Shown here: positions 27,359 to 36,568 of the stretch, piece by piece | Position numbering within the stretch: position 1 is the first letter of the stretch | How the letters are laid out: each line of letters begins with the position of its first letter | Origin: UBA5359 sp002410925 [NCBI: bacterium UBP13_UBA5359] | Lineage (GTDB): Bacteria; UBP13; UBA5359 | Assembly (NCBI GenBank): GCA_002410925.1 | Contig: DHPR01000012.1 | Location: 64,381 to 128,380, forward strand | Direction: 5' to 3' | Length of the DNA stretch: 64,000 nucleotides | Program-made: the position numbers and the translations under genes | Notes under the pieces: generated by a model | Databases searched by the model: none | The model's input: the letters and a program-made list of their open reading frames with translations, nothing else | Told to the model about the DNA's origin: nothing

Positions 27359-29704
27359 TTATTCACCTCCCTCATAATTCTCACATTTTATAATTTTCAG
27401 AACGTATGCGCTTTTAGGCGCAAGAGTGGCTGTAAGAATAAGCACTCCGTCCCCGGCAGCTTCCACCTGTCCTGTAATTTCACCCGGTGCAGCCCCGGTA
27501 TCCCAAAGGTAATACTGCCCGCTCTTCGTGATGCCCGCCTCTGGCGCTTCCAACCTATATTTTACGATTCTCTCCCCGGGGGACATATTGGTTATTGCCA
27601 GCGCCGGGTCACCGTCAGGAGCCAGCCATAAAGTACAGAGCACATCCGGCATCTCCACCGTTAGCCCGTCCTCGGAGGACTGCTTGACTGTATGCATGGT
27701 AAATTTATTTTCCCAGCGTGTTATCAGTTTTTCGTTCCGGGAAAGCAGCTGAGGCAAACGCAACATTCTCCCTTCGGTGAGATACCGCCCACCTGTCGTG
27801 AAGGCTCGGCAAACTGCATCAAGATATCTCGCCGCCGCCTCATGTTCCTGTAAGAGCAGCTTCTCTGCCACCGAACTCTGTATCCAGCCCGGCTGGCAGC
27901 CCCAGGCAAACATCTGGCCCAGCTTGCTTATAAATGCAGACGGGTCTTGTAAATCCGCATCATAAAAAGCCCGGCCAAAGGTCAGCACGTATCCGCCGTA
28001 AATTGCCGGGAAGATAGGCACTGATTGCGGATGAGCGGAAAACCACATCAAAAAAGCAGCCACACCGGACATAAAGGGCTCGGCATTGGACTCCGTAGTC
28101 AACGCAACCTCTTCACCGGATTCCTCCGACCAGGTGACGATCTTCTCCAGCATATTCTGGTATCCGGTCACTCCATAACCGCCGCCGCCAAGAGGATGGC
28201 CATGGGAGGCATCAAAGCAAAGAGGGGGAGCTCCCGCCGCCACCTGATCCAGATAGATGGCATCAACACCCAGTTCACGGCGTATACAACTGATCACCTC
28301 TCGTATCTTATCCTGCCAGTACGAAGTATGGCTGCACATCGGCACCATTAGCTGCTCGTTGGGATATTGCTCTATATAATTATGCATAACTGCCGGATAA
28401 CAACGAGGAGAAGATCTTTTGGCAGAGAATCTCTCCATCCCATCCTCTTGCCAGGATTTGCAATTGGGATCAGCCAGGCGGGCGTTGATATAAGGCATAA
28501 CGGTTATACCCTGCTCACGAAGGCGTTCCACCTGCTCTTTGAACCCCGTTTTTGCAGGCAGAAAATCAGGGAAATCGGTATTGAAGAGGTTCTGACCCCA
28601 GTTATACCAGTGAACACCGGTCCGGTATGGAAAGCGCTCATGCAAACGAATTGCCAGATCAGCCGTATCCTCAATGTGCGGCTCTGAAGGCAGGGATAGA
28701 GAGCCGGTATCTTTGCCGGAAGAGAGACACCACCAGAGAACAATCTTACGCAACCATTCCGGTACATCACTGCGATCGGCAATATTGCCTTTAGCCGCCC
28801 ATTTCTGTTTCAATGCCCATTCTCTATAGATGCCGGAGGCGTCATACCAATCTCCCTGAAAAACACCGGTAACCATGTGCTTCAAATTGGAGCAGGGCTG
28901 AGCCTGAGTCATATTTTCCGGAAAATGGTCAACGGATATATTCAAATTGCCGTTCACAGCCTCCATATTCAACCTCTTAGGATGCGCTTCCGGATCATGA
29001 AAGCCGATATATAAACCCTGCTTATCATTATCAAAGGCTAAGAATTGCATAGGCCACATAAAACTGGGGTACATCGCCTGAAGCTTTGCATTCCAACCTT
29101 CAAACAGGCTCTCTGCCGGGCGGGATAAATAGGCTCCCCAGCCTCCTTCAGGAACGGTCAGATTATCATACCGGCGATCGGCTCCATCTCTATGAACGTT
29201 ATCGGCCAGCGGCAGCGTCCAGCGCCATAACGTCCAGCTGGAGCTATGATTATGCGCTGAAGCTCTCCAACAGGCAAGAGAAGTGCCACGACGCAGCTTC
29301 ACGCTGATCCGCACATCAACTTTGTCATCCTTCTTTTTCCGAGAAATTGCCCGGTTTGGATCACCGCAACACGCTCGATAGAGCGATATCTCCTTCCATT
29401 CCAAAAGAAGCGTCGCCTCTTCATCCGTTTCGGACAACTCCAAGCCGTAGTTACCGCAAGCAGGAGAGGAACTATTGATCAGAGCGCGAAAACCGCCTGT
29501 GTCACGCCATTCCATTTCCCACCATGGGCTATTAAGCATATTCTGAAAGCGAAAAAAAGCTCCGCTGTGCATATCTCTGATTCCACGGAGAGCAACAACG
29601 CCGCTGTCTCCCTCAAGACGAGCGAACTCAAGGCCGATCAGATTATTGTCCAGCCGTATTTCGTTTCCCTCTTCAAGCAGATTAAAATGCTTTGATGCGA
29701 TCAT
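27359..29704 (-). CDS. DUF6259-type glycoside hydrolase
   Basis: This 781-residue protein has no signal peptide. It has an N-terminal beta-sandwich (about 1-300), a barrel with GVDAIYLDQVAAG (Asp486, candidate nucleophile) and VALTTESNAEPF (Glu538, candidate acid), and a C-terminal beta domain. This resembles the DUF6259 group related to GH36/GH101-type enzymes. It follows the GH20 gene by 16 bases, so the two probably act in sequence on the same imported amino-sugar-containing oligosaccharide. It is one of three paralogue-like proteins in the window. Specificity is unknown. Confidence 0.7.
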   Translation of the reverse strand: MIASKHFNLLEEGNEIRLDNNLIGLEFARLEGDSGVVALRGIRDMHSGAFFRFQNMLNSPWWEMEWRDTGGFRALINSSSPACGNYGLELSETDEEATLLLEWKEISLYRACCGDPNRAISRKKKDDKVDVRISVKLRRGTSLACWRASAHNHSSSWTLWRWTLPLADNVHRDGADRRYDNLTVPEGGWGAYLSRPAESLFEGWNAKLQAMYPSFMWPMQFLAFDNDKQGLYIGFHDPEAHPKRLNMEAVNGNLNISVDHFPENMTQAQPCSNLKHMVTGVFQGDWYDASGIYREWALKQKWAAKGNIADRSDVPEWLRKIVLWWCLSSGKDTGSLSLPSEPHIEDTADLAIRLHERFPYRTGVHWYNWGQNLFNTDFPDFLPAKTGFKEQVERLREQGITVMPYINARLADPNCKSWQEDGMERFSAKRSSPRCYPAVMHNYIEQYPNEQLMVPMCSHTSYWQDKIREVISCIRRELGVDAIYLDQVAAGAPPLCFDASHGHPLGGGGYGVTGYQNMLEKIVTWSEESGEEVALTTESNAEPFMSGVAAFLMWFSAHPQSVPIFPAIYGGYVLTFGRAFYDADLQDPSAFISKLGQMFAWGCQPGWIQSSVAEKLLLQEHEAAARYLDAVCRAFTTGGRYLTEGRMLRLPQLLSRNEKLITRWENKFTMHTVKQSSEDGLTVEMPDVLCTLWLAPDGDPALAITNMSPGERIVKYRLEAPEAGITKSGQYYLWDTGAAPGEITGQVEAAGDGVLILTATLAPKSAYVLKIIKCENYEGGE

Positions 29705-29720
29705 CGTGTCACCGTTATCT

Positions 29721-31619
29721 CTATTTTATATGACTGGGCGTAGCTACGCGTGCATAACCGACATAGGGCAGATCACAGCCCTCTTGCGTAAAGATCTTCT
29801 CCAGCTTAACTTCCAATTCCGGTATCTCTTTCAGCTCTCCGTCAAGGTACTTTGACAAACGATCGGAAAGACTTTCCAGACGGGTACGCAAGCCGCCGTA
29901 GCGGCATTCCAGCACCTCAAGTCCGAAAGGCTTATAATCGTTGAGCCACATCTCTCTGTGATATCTCCAGAGATCATCGACAGCTGTACGCAACGCGGCC
30001 AGGTCCGATGCAGCTATACGTTGCAGGCGCTCTCTGTCTCCGGCAGCATAGGCAGCTGCCAGATCCCGGCGCAACCCGAACTTTAGAGCGAGCACCCTGG
30101 ACAAATGAGCAGGAAGCTGCAAACGGCGAGCAGACGGTTTCTTGGCAGCAGCTTCAAAGAGGTAATCCGCCAAATCATCGTAATGTTCACGCAGTTCCAA
30201 ATGCTCCACATGCGGATCCATCAGGCTAAGAAGCGGATCCTGCCATAATAACCATTTGCTGACATTATCCGCCAGAAAGGTATCGGCAGGATCCACGATT
30301 CCCGGCACTCTGTCCAGTTCACTGGCTTTGACCCAATCATCAAAATCGGCATCGCACGATCCTCGAAAGTTGCTCCTGAGCAATTCCGGGTCTACAGAAT
30401 CGGCATAACAATGTTCAGCAAAGAACTGGATGCCAGGCAAGGATGAATAGATATCGCACTCCATGCCGTCATCCCCCCACATAGTAACGAAAGCCTGCCG
30501 CAGGCCTTTCGCCTTACAGGCCTGCATGCAGGATTCGGTAACCGTAAGGGAGAAGGGCAATGCCGCCCAAAAATGGCTCCATGTCCAGATGCCGCCGGCC
30601 ATGATCGGCTCAAAGCCGATAGCCCGATGCTTATCGATAAACTCTTCGTAGAAGTCTCTGCCTTTATGGTAATAATCCCAGTAAACCAGCTCGACATCCT
30701 TGGGAATGGCGGCAGCGACCTCTTGAGGTATAACAGCCTCTCTATCATAATAGGCATCTACCTTGGAGGCTACCCGAAAGTACATATCGCTCCAGATCAT
30801 AGGACTCAATCCCAGCTTCTGACAGATGCCTATCATACGCTTCAAATGGTCATTGAAGATATCGAAACGAGGCTTATCCCCAAAGAGTTTTTTGAAACGG
30901 CCGGTTCCCAAGCCGAAGGTCTCATCCATACCAATATGGATACGTTTGGATCTGAGCGGCGATGATATAGCCCGGATCATTCTCTCCAACAGCTCGTACG
31001 TTTTTTCCCATTCCGCCAGAATGATGCCATCCGTATCACAGTATTCGGCATAAGCCGGCCATTGCAGTACCGGCTCCAGATGACCCAGCGTCTGCATACA
31101 GGGTATGACCTCGATACCCAGATTAAAAGCATAATCATCTATTCGCTTGAGCTCGGCAGCAGAGTAGGCGCCTCGCAAGTAGCCGAACATCGGCTCACCT
31201 GGAACCTGATAGATATCTTTGGTATAAAGCATTAGAGTATTGATACCCATAAGAGCACAGCGTTTAAGCAAAGATTCAATTGTTTTCGGAGTCAGTACTC
31301 CGTTGCGTGAAACATCCAGCATAATGCCGGTCATATCAAAGCGAGCCTTCTCTGAAAAGCCTTGCCGTATTGCCTGCTCATCTGCTGCACCCAGAAGACG
31401 TCCCAGTGCTCGAAAAGCATAGCAGGGCCTGGCAAAGCACACTGTCAACCCATCATGACCGAAGACAACGGAGTTACCCGCACCCAGGCCATAGTCAGAT
31501 ATAAACCGCAGTTCGATCCCCGCAGGAGTGAATCTTTCAGGATACTCTGCCTTTATCTCCTGCAACCCACCTCTTATTTCTGGTGGCAAAGACTCTCTCT
31601 CTACATTGAAGGACAGCAT
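29721..31619 (-). CDS. Glycoside hydrolase family 20 (beta-N-acetylhexosaminidase-like)
   Basis: In this 632-residue protein the IHIGMDET motif (Asp232-Glu233) is the GH20 catalytic Asp-Glu pair, which works by substrate-assisted catalysis on N-acetylhexosamines. The barrel starts with 'RFDMTGIMLDVSRNGVLTPKTIE', as in the GH20 group that includes hexosaminidase D-like proteins. The C-terminal about 200 residues are helical. There is no signal peptide, so it is cytoplasmic. AAGGGGAGAG precedes the ATG. It would release GlcNAc or GalNAc that the BadF-type kinase in this region could phosphorylate. Confidence 0.82.
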   Translation of the reverse strand: MLSFNVERESLPPEIRGGLQEIKAEYPERFTPAGIELRFISDYGLGAGNSVVFGHDGLTVCFARPCYAFRALGRLLGAADEQAIRQGFSEKARFDMTGIMLDVSRNGVLTPKTIESLLKRCALMGINTLMLYTKDIYQVPGEPMFGYLRGAYSAAELKRIDDYAFNLGIEVIPCMQTLGHLEPVLQWPAYAEYCDTDGIILAEWEKTYELLERMIRAISSPLRSKRIHIGMDETFGLGTGRFKKLFGDKPRFDIFNDHLKRMIGICQKLGLSPMIWSDMYFRVASKVDAYYDREAVIPQEVAAAIPKDVELVYWDYYHKGRDFYEEFIDKHRAIGFEPIMAGGIWTWSHFWAALPFSLTVTESCMQACKAKGLRQAFVTMWGDDGMECDIYSSLPGIQFFAEHCYADSVDPELLRSNFRGSCDADFDDWVKASELDRVPGIVDPADTFLADNVSKWLLWQDPLLSLMDPHVEHLELREHYDDLADYLFEAAAKKPSARRLQLPAHLSRVLALKFGLRRDLAAAYAAGDRERLQRIAASDLAALRTAVDDLWRYHREMWLNDYKPFGLEVLECRYGGLRTRLESLSDRLSKYLDGELKEIPELEVKLEKIFTQEGCDLPYVGYARVATPSHIK

Positions 31620-31694
31620 CTCTCTCCCCTTTTAACTGCTCCAGCCGGTGCCGGTTATTTTGTCGCTGTATAAATCATAACGCTCTGGCATAAA

Positions 31695-31700
31695 ATTATA
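31695..31700 (-). promoter_or_regulatory. Candidate -10 box upstream of GH20
   Basis: TATAAT on the minus strand, about 75 bases before the GH20 ATG, lies in a strongly AT-rich stretch. The -35 position (CATTAT) is poor, so an activator or another sigma factor may be needed. Low certainty. Confidence 0.3.
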
Positions 31701-31826
31701 TCTTCATTATTTGTCATATAATGTATATTTTTTGCTATTAGAGCTCTTTCATCTTTTGCATCCGGGGAAGAATAGACAGACCCTCAGCATCCCGACCTGA
31801 CACCGGCAAAGCTGCCAACGCTGTGA

Positions 31827-32270
31827 TCGATTTTTCAGCTTTATGTCGAGATCGTGAAGGAGCAGCGATTTGCACTGATACTCAGCGAATTCCAATATCT
31901 TGCAGAGACAGATCCCTCGGTTTCTTCGCAGATACAGGCATGGTGGAACACCTCGGGCCTTCGCAATCAAGCTTACATCGTATTATGCGGCTCGCATACA
32001 GGCATGATGAAATCTCTTGCCGGTACAAATCAGCCCCTTTACGGCCGGTTTACATCCCGCTGCAAGCTACAGCCCATGGCCTACTATAACACAGCGCTCT
32101 TCTATCAGAAGTCCAATTGGAGTACTCGTGATAAACTTATTGCTTGCGGCGTGCTTGGCGAAACATCGAAATATCATGCCGTATTTTCATCTGATTATGA
32201 TAGAAACAGCGACAAGAGATAAGGTGATCCTGCTTTCCGGTGATCAGATGATTTTAGCGCCAGTGCGGTC
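31827..32270 (+). pseudogene. Decayed AAA ATPase of the DUF234 (archaeal-type ATPase_2) family
   Basis: A plus-strand frame reads IFQLYVEIVKEQRFALIL, then SEFQYLAETDPS, a GSHTGMM segment and QPLYGRFTSRCKLQPMAYYN, then a 'IACGVLGET' region. This follows the order of the ATPase_2/DUF234 family (Walker B 'LDEFPYLAE', 'PLYGR', 'YxVLGGxPxYL'). The Walker B Asp is Ser here, no Walker A region remains upstream (a TGA breaks the frame), and the frame ends near 32222 with a likely continuation in another frame. It is a dead fragment filling the 665-base gap between GH20 and the oxidoreductase, opposite in strand to its neighbours. Confidence 0.65.
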
Positions 32271-32284
32271 TGAAATTTTTGACT

Positions 32285-33331
32285 TTATCTTACCTCTATT
32301 TTGCACCCCGTTTTGCTGCTCTCGTAAGCAGCTTTAGCTACCTTGAGGATAAATAGCCCCTCTTCACCGGTACTCATGGTCGGGGCCTGCCCCTTCTCTA
32401 TGCACTGCGACAGATAATCCATTTCAGCAGCATACATGTTGACAGGGCTGTAATCCACCCCCCGCTTGTCAACATCCAGGCTATCCTTGCTTTGCTGCGG
32501 ATCGTAAGCTTTGGCATCGTCACTTAAATAAGCCGCCATCCGCCCGGTAGACGCCTGTCCTATGGTGCCTTCGGCCTGAATGCTACCCTTGTTGCCGTAG
32601 AGCTCCAGCTTGCCCTGGCCAGCACTGTCGGGAATATTAAAGAAAGCATCTACCACTGCCTGAGCGCCATTTTCAAACTTCAGCATGGTGGTCGAGCTGT
32701 CATCAACCGGATATTTAAAAGTCAGCGTATCGGTAAAAGCAAAGACTTCCTTTATCTTCGAACCAATGATGTACTGCAGCAGATCATAGCAATGGGTAGC
32801 CATATCTATCAGCGCACCGCCGCCGCCCAGCCTGGGGTCCTGGCGCCAGGCACCCGGCATATCGGGATACCAGCAGCCCAGTTGCGCCCTGGCAAAAACC
32901 ACCGGTCCTATCTCTCCAGCCTGCACCATCTCTCTGGCCTTGACGTTTAAAGCATGGTATTTCATCATATAGCCTTCGGTAAAATAGCACTCTGCTTGCC
33001 GGCAGGCTGCTATCATCTCTTCGGCCTCGGTCGCACTGGTGGATATGGGTTTTTCCACCATGATATGTTTGCCGGCTGCAGCAGCTTGTAATACCTGCTT
33101 GTGATGCAGAAAGACAGGCGTGGCAATATAAACGGCCTCTATCTCAGGATCAGCCAGAAGAGAGGCCTCCGTATAAAAGGCTCTGGCCCCGATCTGACCG
33201 GCTACTTCATCAGCAACCTTCTTATCCACATCCATGACAGCCACAACCTTACTATCCTTGCACTCGGCCAGAGCCGGTATCATCCTGCGCCTGGCAATGC
33301 CGCCGCAACCTATTATGCCCCATTTAACCAT
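32285..33331 (-). CDS. Gfo/Idh/MocA family oxidoreductase
   Basis: This 348-residue protein starts with the Rossmann motif WGIIGCGGIARRRMIPAL for NAD(P) binding, has the family's EKPIST motif with the conserved Lys near 94, and a C-terminal alpha/beta dimerisation domain with 'GGGALIDMATHCYDLLQYI'. Members oxidise or reduce sugars or cyclitols. GGAGG lies seven bases before the ATG. It follows a DegT aminotransferase in the same direction (141-base gap without a clear promoter), a pairing often found in making 3-keto or amino sugars. Confidence 0.9.
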   Translation of the reverse strand: MVKWGIIGCGGIARRRMIPALAECKDSKVVAVMDVDKKVADEVAGQIGARAFYTEASLLADPEIEAVYIATPVFLHHKQVLQAAAAGKHIMVEKPISTSATEAEEMIAACRQAECYFTEGYMMKYHALNVKAREMVQAGEIGPVVFARAQLGCWYPDMPGAWRQDPRLGGGGALIDMATHCYDLLQYIIGSKIKEVFAFTDTLTFKYPVDDSSTTMLKFENGAQAVVDAFFNIPDSAGQGKLELYGNKGSIQAEGTIGQASTGRMAAYLSDDAKAYDPQQSKDSLDVDKRGVDYSPVNMYAAEMDYLSQCIEKGQAPTMSTGEEGLFILKVAKAAYESSKTGCKIEVR

Positions 33332-33472
33332 TCTGCTACCTCCGTTTTTAAAGATAGAATGCGAGTTTCAAAATACAAACTATTTCACTCTGCACTCCAT
33401 CTTTATTTTCAGATATCTCTTATCAGCTAAACAAGGAGCTGAAATCCGGTTTTATAAAGAGATCAACCCCTT

Positions 33473-34774
33473 TTAACTGCTATGAATGATTTTCTGCTTT
33501 GCATAAGCAGCCGCCACCTTCAGGATAGCTTTAGCAATAAGCTTCATATGGCTCTGGTCCATGGTGGGATGTACCACTGTAAAGAAGGTCCTCTCCTCCA
33601 GCCAGGCGGCATTGGCACAGAAGACATCGGCGTATTTGATCGCTTCAGGGTTGGTGTATTCCTTGGATTTAAAGGGAAATTTGTGGCTGCCGAAGCCACC
33701 GTGCTCGGTAAAAGCTTTCTCTTTATATGCCTGCGGCCAGAGCACCGGGCCTACCGGGATACCCTCGGCTTCCAGCGCTTTGGTGAAACTCTTGACGTCA
33801 CAAGTCAGCTTCTCCAAATCGATGACGATAGGGAAGAGCCAAAAGGCATTCTGTTTTTCATCATTATCCACCGGCAGATATAGAAGCTGCGGGCAATCCT
33901 TAAGCGCCCCGAGCAGGTATTCTCCATTAGCTCGGCGGTTCTTCAGGTTCCAACTGTCCAATTTTTCCAGACACTTGAGGCCTATCACCGATTGCATCTC
34001 GGTCAGACGATAATTGAAGCCCACCATATTATGAATGTAAGGCAGTTTGGCTTCCAGTTCAAGCATATTTATCCTATGACGGACATCGTAACCGTGATCA
34101 CGAAAAGAACGACATATCCAGGCAACGTCTTCGTCGTTAGTCACCACACAGCCGCCCTCGCCGCCGGTGGTGAAGTGCTTGCTCTGGCAGAAACTAAAGG
34201 CGCCGGCATGTCCGATAGAGCCCACTTTGCGTCCTTTATACTTACCGCCGTGCGCCTGAGCACAATCCTCTACCACTACCAGGTTATGCTTGTGGGCTAT
34301 ATCCATGATAGGATCCATGTCGCATATCTGGCCGTAGAGATGGACCGGGATTATGGCCTTGGTCCTGGACGTTATCTTGCGCTCGATATCCAGAGGATCA
34401 ATGGTGTGGTCTTCCTTCCTGACATCGGCAAATACAGGAATAGCACCCGCCTGCAGTACGCAGAAGCTGGAGGCAATAAAGGAATAAGATGTGACAATGA
34501 CCTCGTCGCCAGGGCCTACGCCTAGTCCGGCCAGTGCCGTGTGCAGAGCGGCAGTGCCATTAGCGGTGGAGATACCGAACTTGCATCCCACCCAATCAGC
34601 AAACTTCTGCTCAAACTCCATGCCTTTGGAGCCCGTCCAGTAATTGACTTTACCGGAACGCAGAGGCTCCATAGCAGCCTGAATACTTTCTTCATCGAAT
34701 ACCGGCCATCCAGGCAGCCTGATCTCCGGACCTACTACCGGATTTCCACCCTCTATGGCTAACTTTTCAGACAT
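33473..34774 (-). CDS. DegT/DnrJ/EryC1/StrS family aminotransferase
   Basis: This 433-residue PLP-dependent enzyme has 'GDEVIVTSYSFIASSFCVLQAGAIPVFADV', 'VVEDCAQAHGGKYKG' and AGAFSFCQSKHFTTGGEGG, where the Lys in QSKHF is the PLP-binding residue. Such enzymes aminate keto sugars (usually nucleotide-linked) using Glu or Gln. It lies between the ceramidase-like gene and a Gfo/Idh/MocA oxidoreductase, all on one strand. No glycosyltransferase or nucleotide-sugar gene is near, so a role in sugar catabolism or an unlinked amino-sugar product is possible. Confidence 0.9.
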   Translation of the reverse strand: MSEKLAIEGGNPVVGPEIRLPGWPVFDEESIQAAMEPLRSGKVNYWTGSKGMEFEQKFADWVGCKFGISTANGTAALHTALAGLGVGPGDEVIVTSYSFIASSFCVLQAGAIPVFADVRKEDHTIDPLDIERKITSRTKAIIPVHLYGQICDMDPIMDIAHKHNLVVVEDCAQAHGGKYKGRKVGSIGHAGAFSFCQSKHFTTGGEGGCVVTNDEDVAWICRSFRDHGYDVRHRINMLELEAKLPYIHNMVGFNYRLTEMQSVIGLKCLEKLDSWNLKNRRANGEYLLGALKDCPQLLYLPVDNDEKQNAFWLFPIVIDLEKLTCDVKSFTKALEAEGIPVGPVLWPQAYKEKAFTEHGGFGSHKFPFKSKEYTNPEAIKYADVFCANAAWLEERTFFTVVHPTMDQSHMKLIAKAILKVAAAYAKQKIIHSS

Positions 34775-34821
34775 ATTCCGTCTCTCCTTTTTAGCTTTTT
34801 AGTAATATGGAAGTATATTAT

Positions 34822-36156
34822 TCAGCTCTGACGGTACTTATCATGAATCTCCTCATGCAGCTGCCGCAGCATTTCCAGCAGAGCGGATACTACGGTTTCA
34901 GCAGCCCCCTCATCCAAAGAACTGCTGAGACTGGTGGGCACAACCTCATACCCTCCCTCAGCAAAGGCCTCTCGGGTAGGTATATATCCCTGATAGCCGT
35001 TGGCATATGACGTTACCAGCGTTTTAGAAAAGGGTGATTCTGATTTAATATCCAGCGCCAGCTCAGCAAACGGCTCACCGGGTATGGCAGCTATGGCCAC
35101 ATCTCCAACAGCAATAACTTGAAGAGGTATTACAGCCGGGGAATCCTGCATCTCAGCCAGCTTGAACAGCTCAGAGGCATAGACACTCTCGCTCAATCCG
35201 TCTACCAATGCTTCCTTCTTTCCCTTGTTTCTGGCCAGTATCTTTCGGGCATGCGCCAGGGCCTCTATCGAAATGCGGCGATGTGGTATCTCAATCTCAC
35301 CGGCTACCGCTCTCACTTCTCCATCACTGATAGGCGAAGCTGATTCGGCTACAGGAATAACAGCTTTCAAAAGCATATACCCCAATCTATCCACTTCAGA
35401 AAAGCCTCGTCCCTGTTCAGGATTATAGATATCTATATGGTTGATATTTCCGGTGGCACCGTTAAAGAATATGGCTACACCACCAAAATGCTCCTCCAGA
35501 CCATCCACCAGAACACCAGGCCAGTCACGTGAATAAAGAAAATTATCTCCGGCTAGAACGGCGGGATGATTGGCATAATTAACCAGCGTGGCTATACGTT
35601 CACCTTCAGGAGAATCAAAATTCAGAAGAATAATTTCCGAATCCTTCCTGCCCACCGGCCCTTCTGCTTGCGCCGGATCAAGCCCTTCCCAGTTCATGCA
35701 AAGCGAGCCGTCCTTCATCCTGATGCGCCGGATATGCGCCATGTCATCGCATATACCCGTACCCAAGCTGATGGTGACATCGGTCATGGAAGAGAGTGCC
35801 GCCTTGCCGGCATCAGCGGCCCTCTTAAACATATCGCCCATATATGCCGGATCACTTTCATAGAAAAGATCGGTAGCCGGTCCGGCATGATTATGAATGG
35901 CCGCCACCAGAATATTTCCTTCCGGCAATCCAGTACGCCCAGCCAGCTCCTGCCTGATCTTTTTGGCCTGATCATTCTTGACGGCGCAGATATCCAGAGA
36001 GATCAGCAGAACGCTCTGTCTGCCGTCCCCTATAGCCAGCACCCGACAGAATAAGGGGTCATGCACTCCTTTGGCGCCTTCAACTCGTGCGTTTCCCTCC
36101 ATCATCAATCCTGGCGGCGGAGTAATATCTATCTTCGCGATGCCTGCTTTATACAT
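34822..36156 (-). CDS. Neutral ceramidase N-terminal domain-like hydrolase
   Basis: This 444-residue protein begins MYKAGIAKIDITPPPGLMM and continues with 'LLISLDICAVKND' and 'NILVAAIHNHAGPATD', the pattern of the neutral/alkaline ceramidase N-terminal domain with a zinc-type His cluster (HNHAGPATD; YANHPAVL). In bacteria many such proteins are not true ceramidases and sit in sugar clusters. A longer frame to 36237 exists, but a strong promoter lies inside it and GGGGGA precedes the ATG at 36156, so that start is favoured. Substrate unknown. Confidence 0.8.
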   Translation of the reverse strand: MYKAGIAKIDITPPPGLMMEGNARVEGAKGVHDPLFCRVLAIGDGRQSVLLISLDICAVKNDQAKKIRQELAGRTGLPEGNILVAAIHNHAGPATDLFYESDPAYMGDMFKRAADAGKAALSSMTDVTISLGTGICDDMAHIRRIRMKDGSLCMNWEGLDPAQAEGPVGRKDSEIILLNFDSPEGERIATLVNYANHPAVLAGDNFLYSRDWPGVLVDGLEEHFGGVAIFFNGATGNINHIDIYNPEQGRGFSEVDRLGYMLLKAVIPVAESASPISDGEVRAVAGEIEIPHRRISIEALAHARKILARNKGKKEALVDGLSESVYASELFKLAEMQDSPAVIPLQVIAVGDVAIAAIPGEPFAELALDIKSESPFSKTLVTSYANGYQGYIPTREAFAEGGYEVVPTSLSSSLDEGAAETVVSALLEMLRQLHEEIHDKYRQS

Positions 36157-36208
36157 CCGGAATTTCCCCCAACTTGCCTGACAGCCCAATAAAAAGCCCC
36201 TTACAGGC

Positions 36209-36237
36209 ACTTTATCAGATAATTTCCGATAAGTCAA
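36209..36237 (-). promoter_or_regulatory. Promoter of the ceramidase-like/DegT/oxidoreductase cluster
   Basis: On the minus strand, TTGACT (36237-36232), a 17-base spacer and TAAAGT (36214-36209) form a good sigma-70 type promoter. An imperfect inverted repeat (CAATAAAAAGCCCCTT near 36188-36203 and AAAGGGCTTATTG near 36251-36263) brackets it and might be an operator. Confidence 0.6.
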
Positions 36238-36335
36238 TACAACGAGATCAAAGGGCTTATTGCAACATAAATATGTCCTGTGTACTGCTTTGAATAAGCG
36301 TTGATCTTACTTAAAGATTAAAACAGAAAATAATT

Positions 36336-36530
36336 CTATTGCTTGCCCTGCATACACACAATCTTGCGATAAGCAGAGGGTGTTATTCCCATAATCTGCC
36401 TGAAATTATGATTGAATATGAGAATACCATTGAAGCCGACAATCCGTGGTATCGAGGCTATTTTGAGCGCTGGGTCATTCTCCAGCAACCGCTTGGCCTC
36501 AATGATACGGCGCTGGATGATATACTGTAA
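36336..36530 (-). pseudogene. Relic of an AraC-type regulator C-terminus
   Basis: In the 411-base gap upstream of the ceramidase-like gene, a minus-strand frame reads LQYIIQRRIIEAKRLLENDP, then IASIPRIVGFNG and FNHNFRQIMGITPSAYRK, ending TAG at 36338-36336. This is the second HTH and tail of an AraC/XylS DNA-binding domain. The first HTH and sensor domain are missing, and an in-frame TGA sits a few codons upstream. The normal 'A...GF....FF.R.FK' pattern is degraded (PRIVGFNGILIFNHNFR). It is a dead gene end. Confidence 0.7.
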
Positions 36531-36568
36531 CCTCCTGACCCCGCATACTCACCATACTCACGCATAAA

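Noticed and set aside
33793-33802. TGACGTCA resembling the LacI-1 operator core
   Set aside because: It is inside the DegT coding region, and the outer arms of the palindrome are not present.
34822-36237. Longer N-terminus of the ceramidase-like protein
   Set aside because: A promoter (36209-36237) lies inside the extension and a good ribosome site precedes the ATG at 36156.
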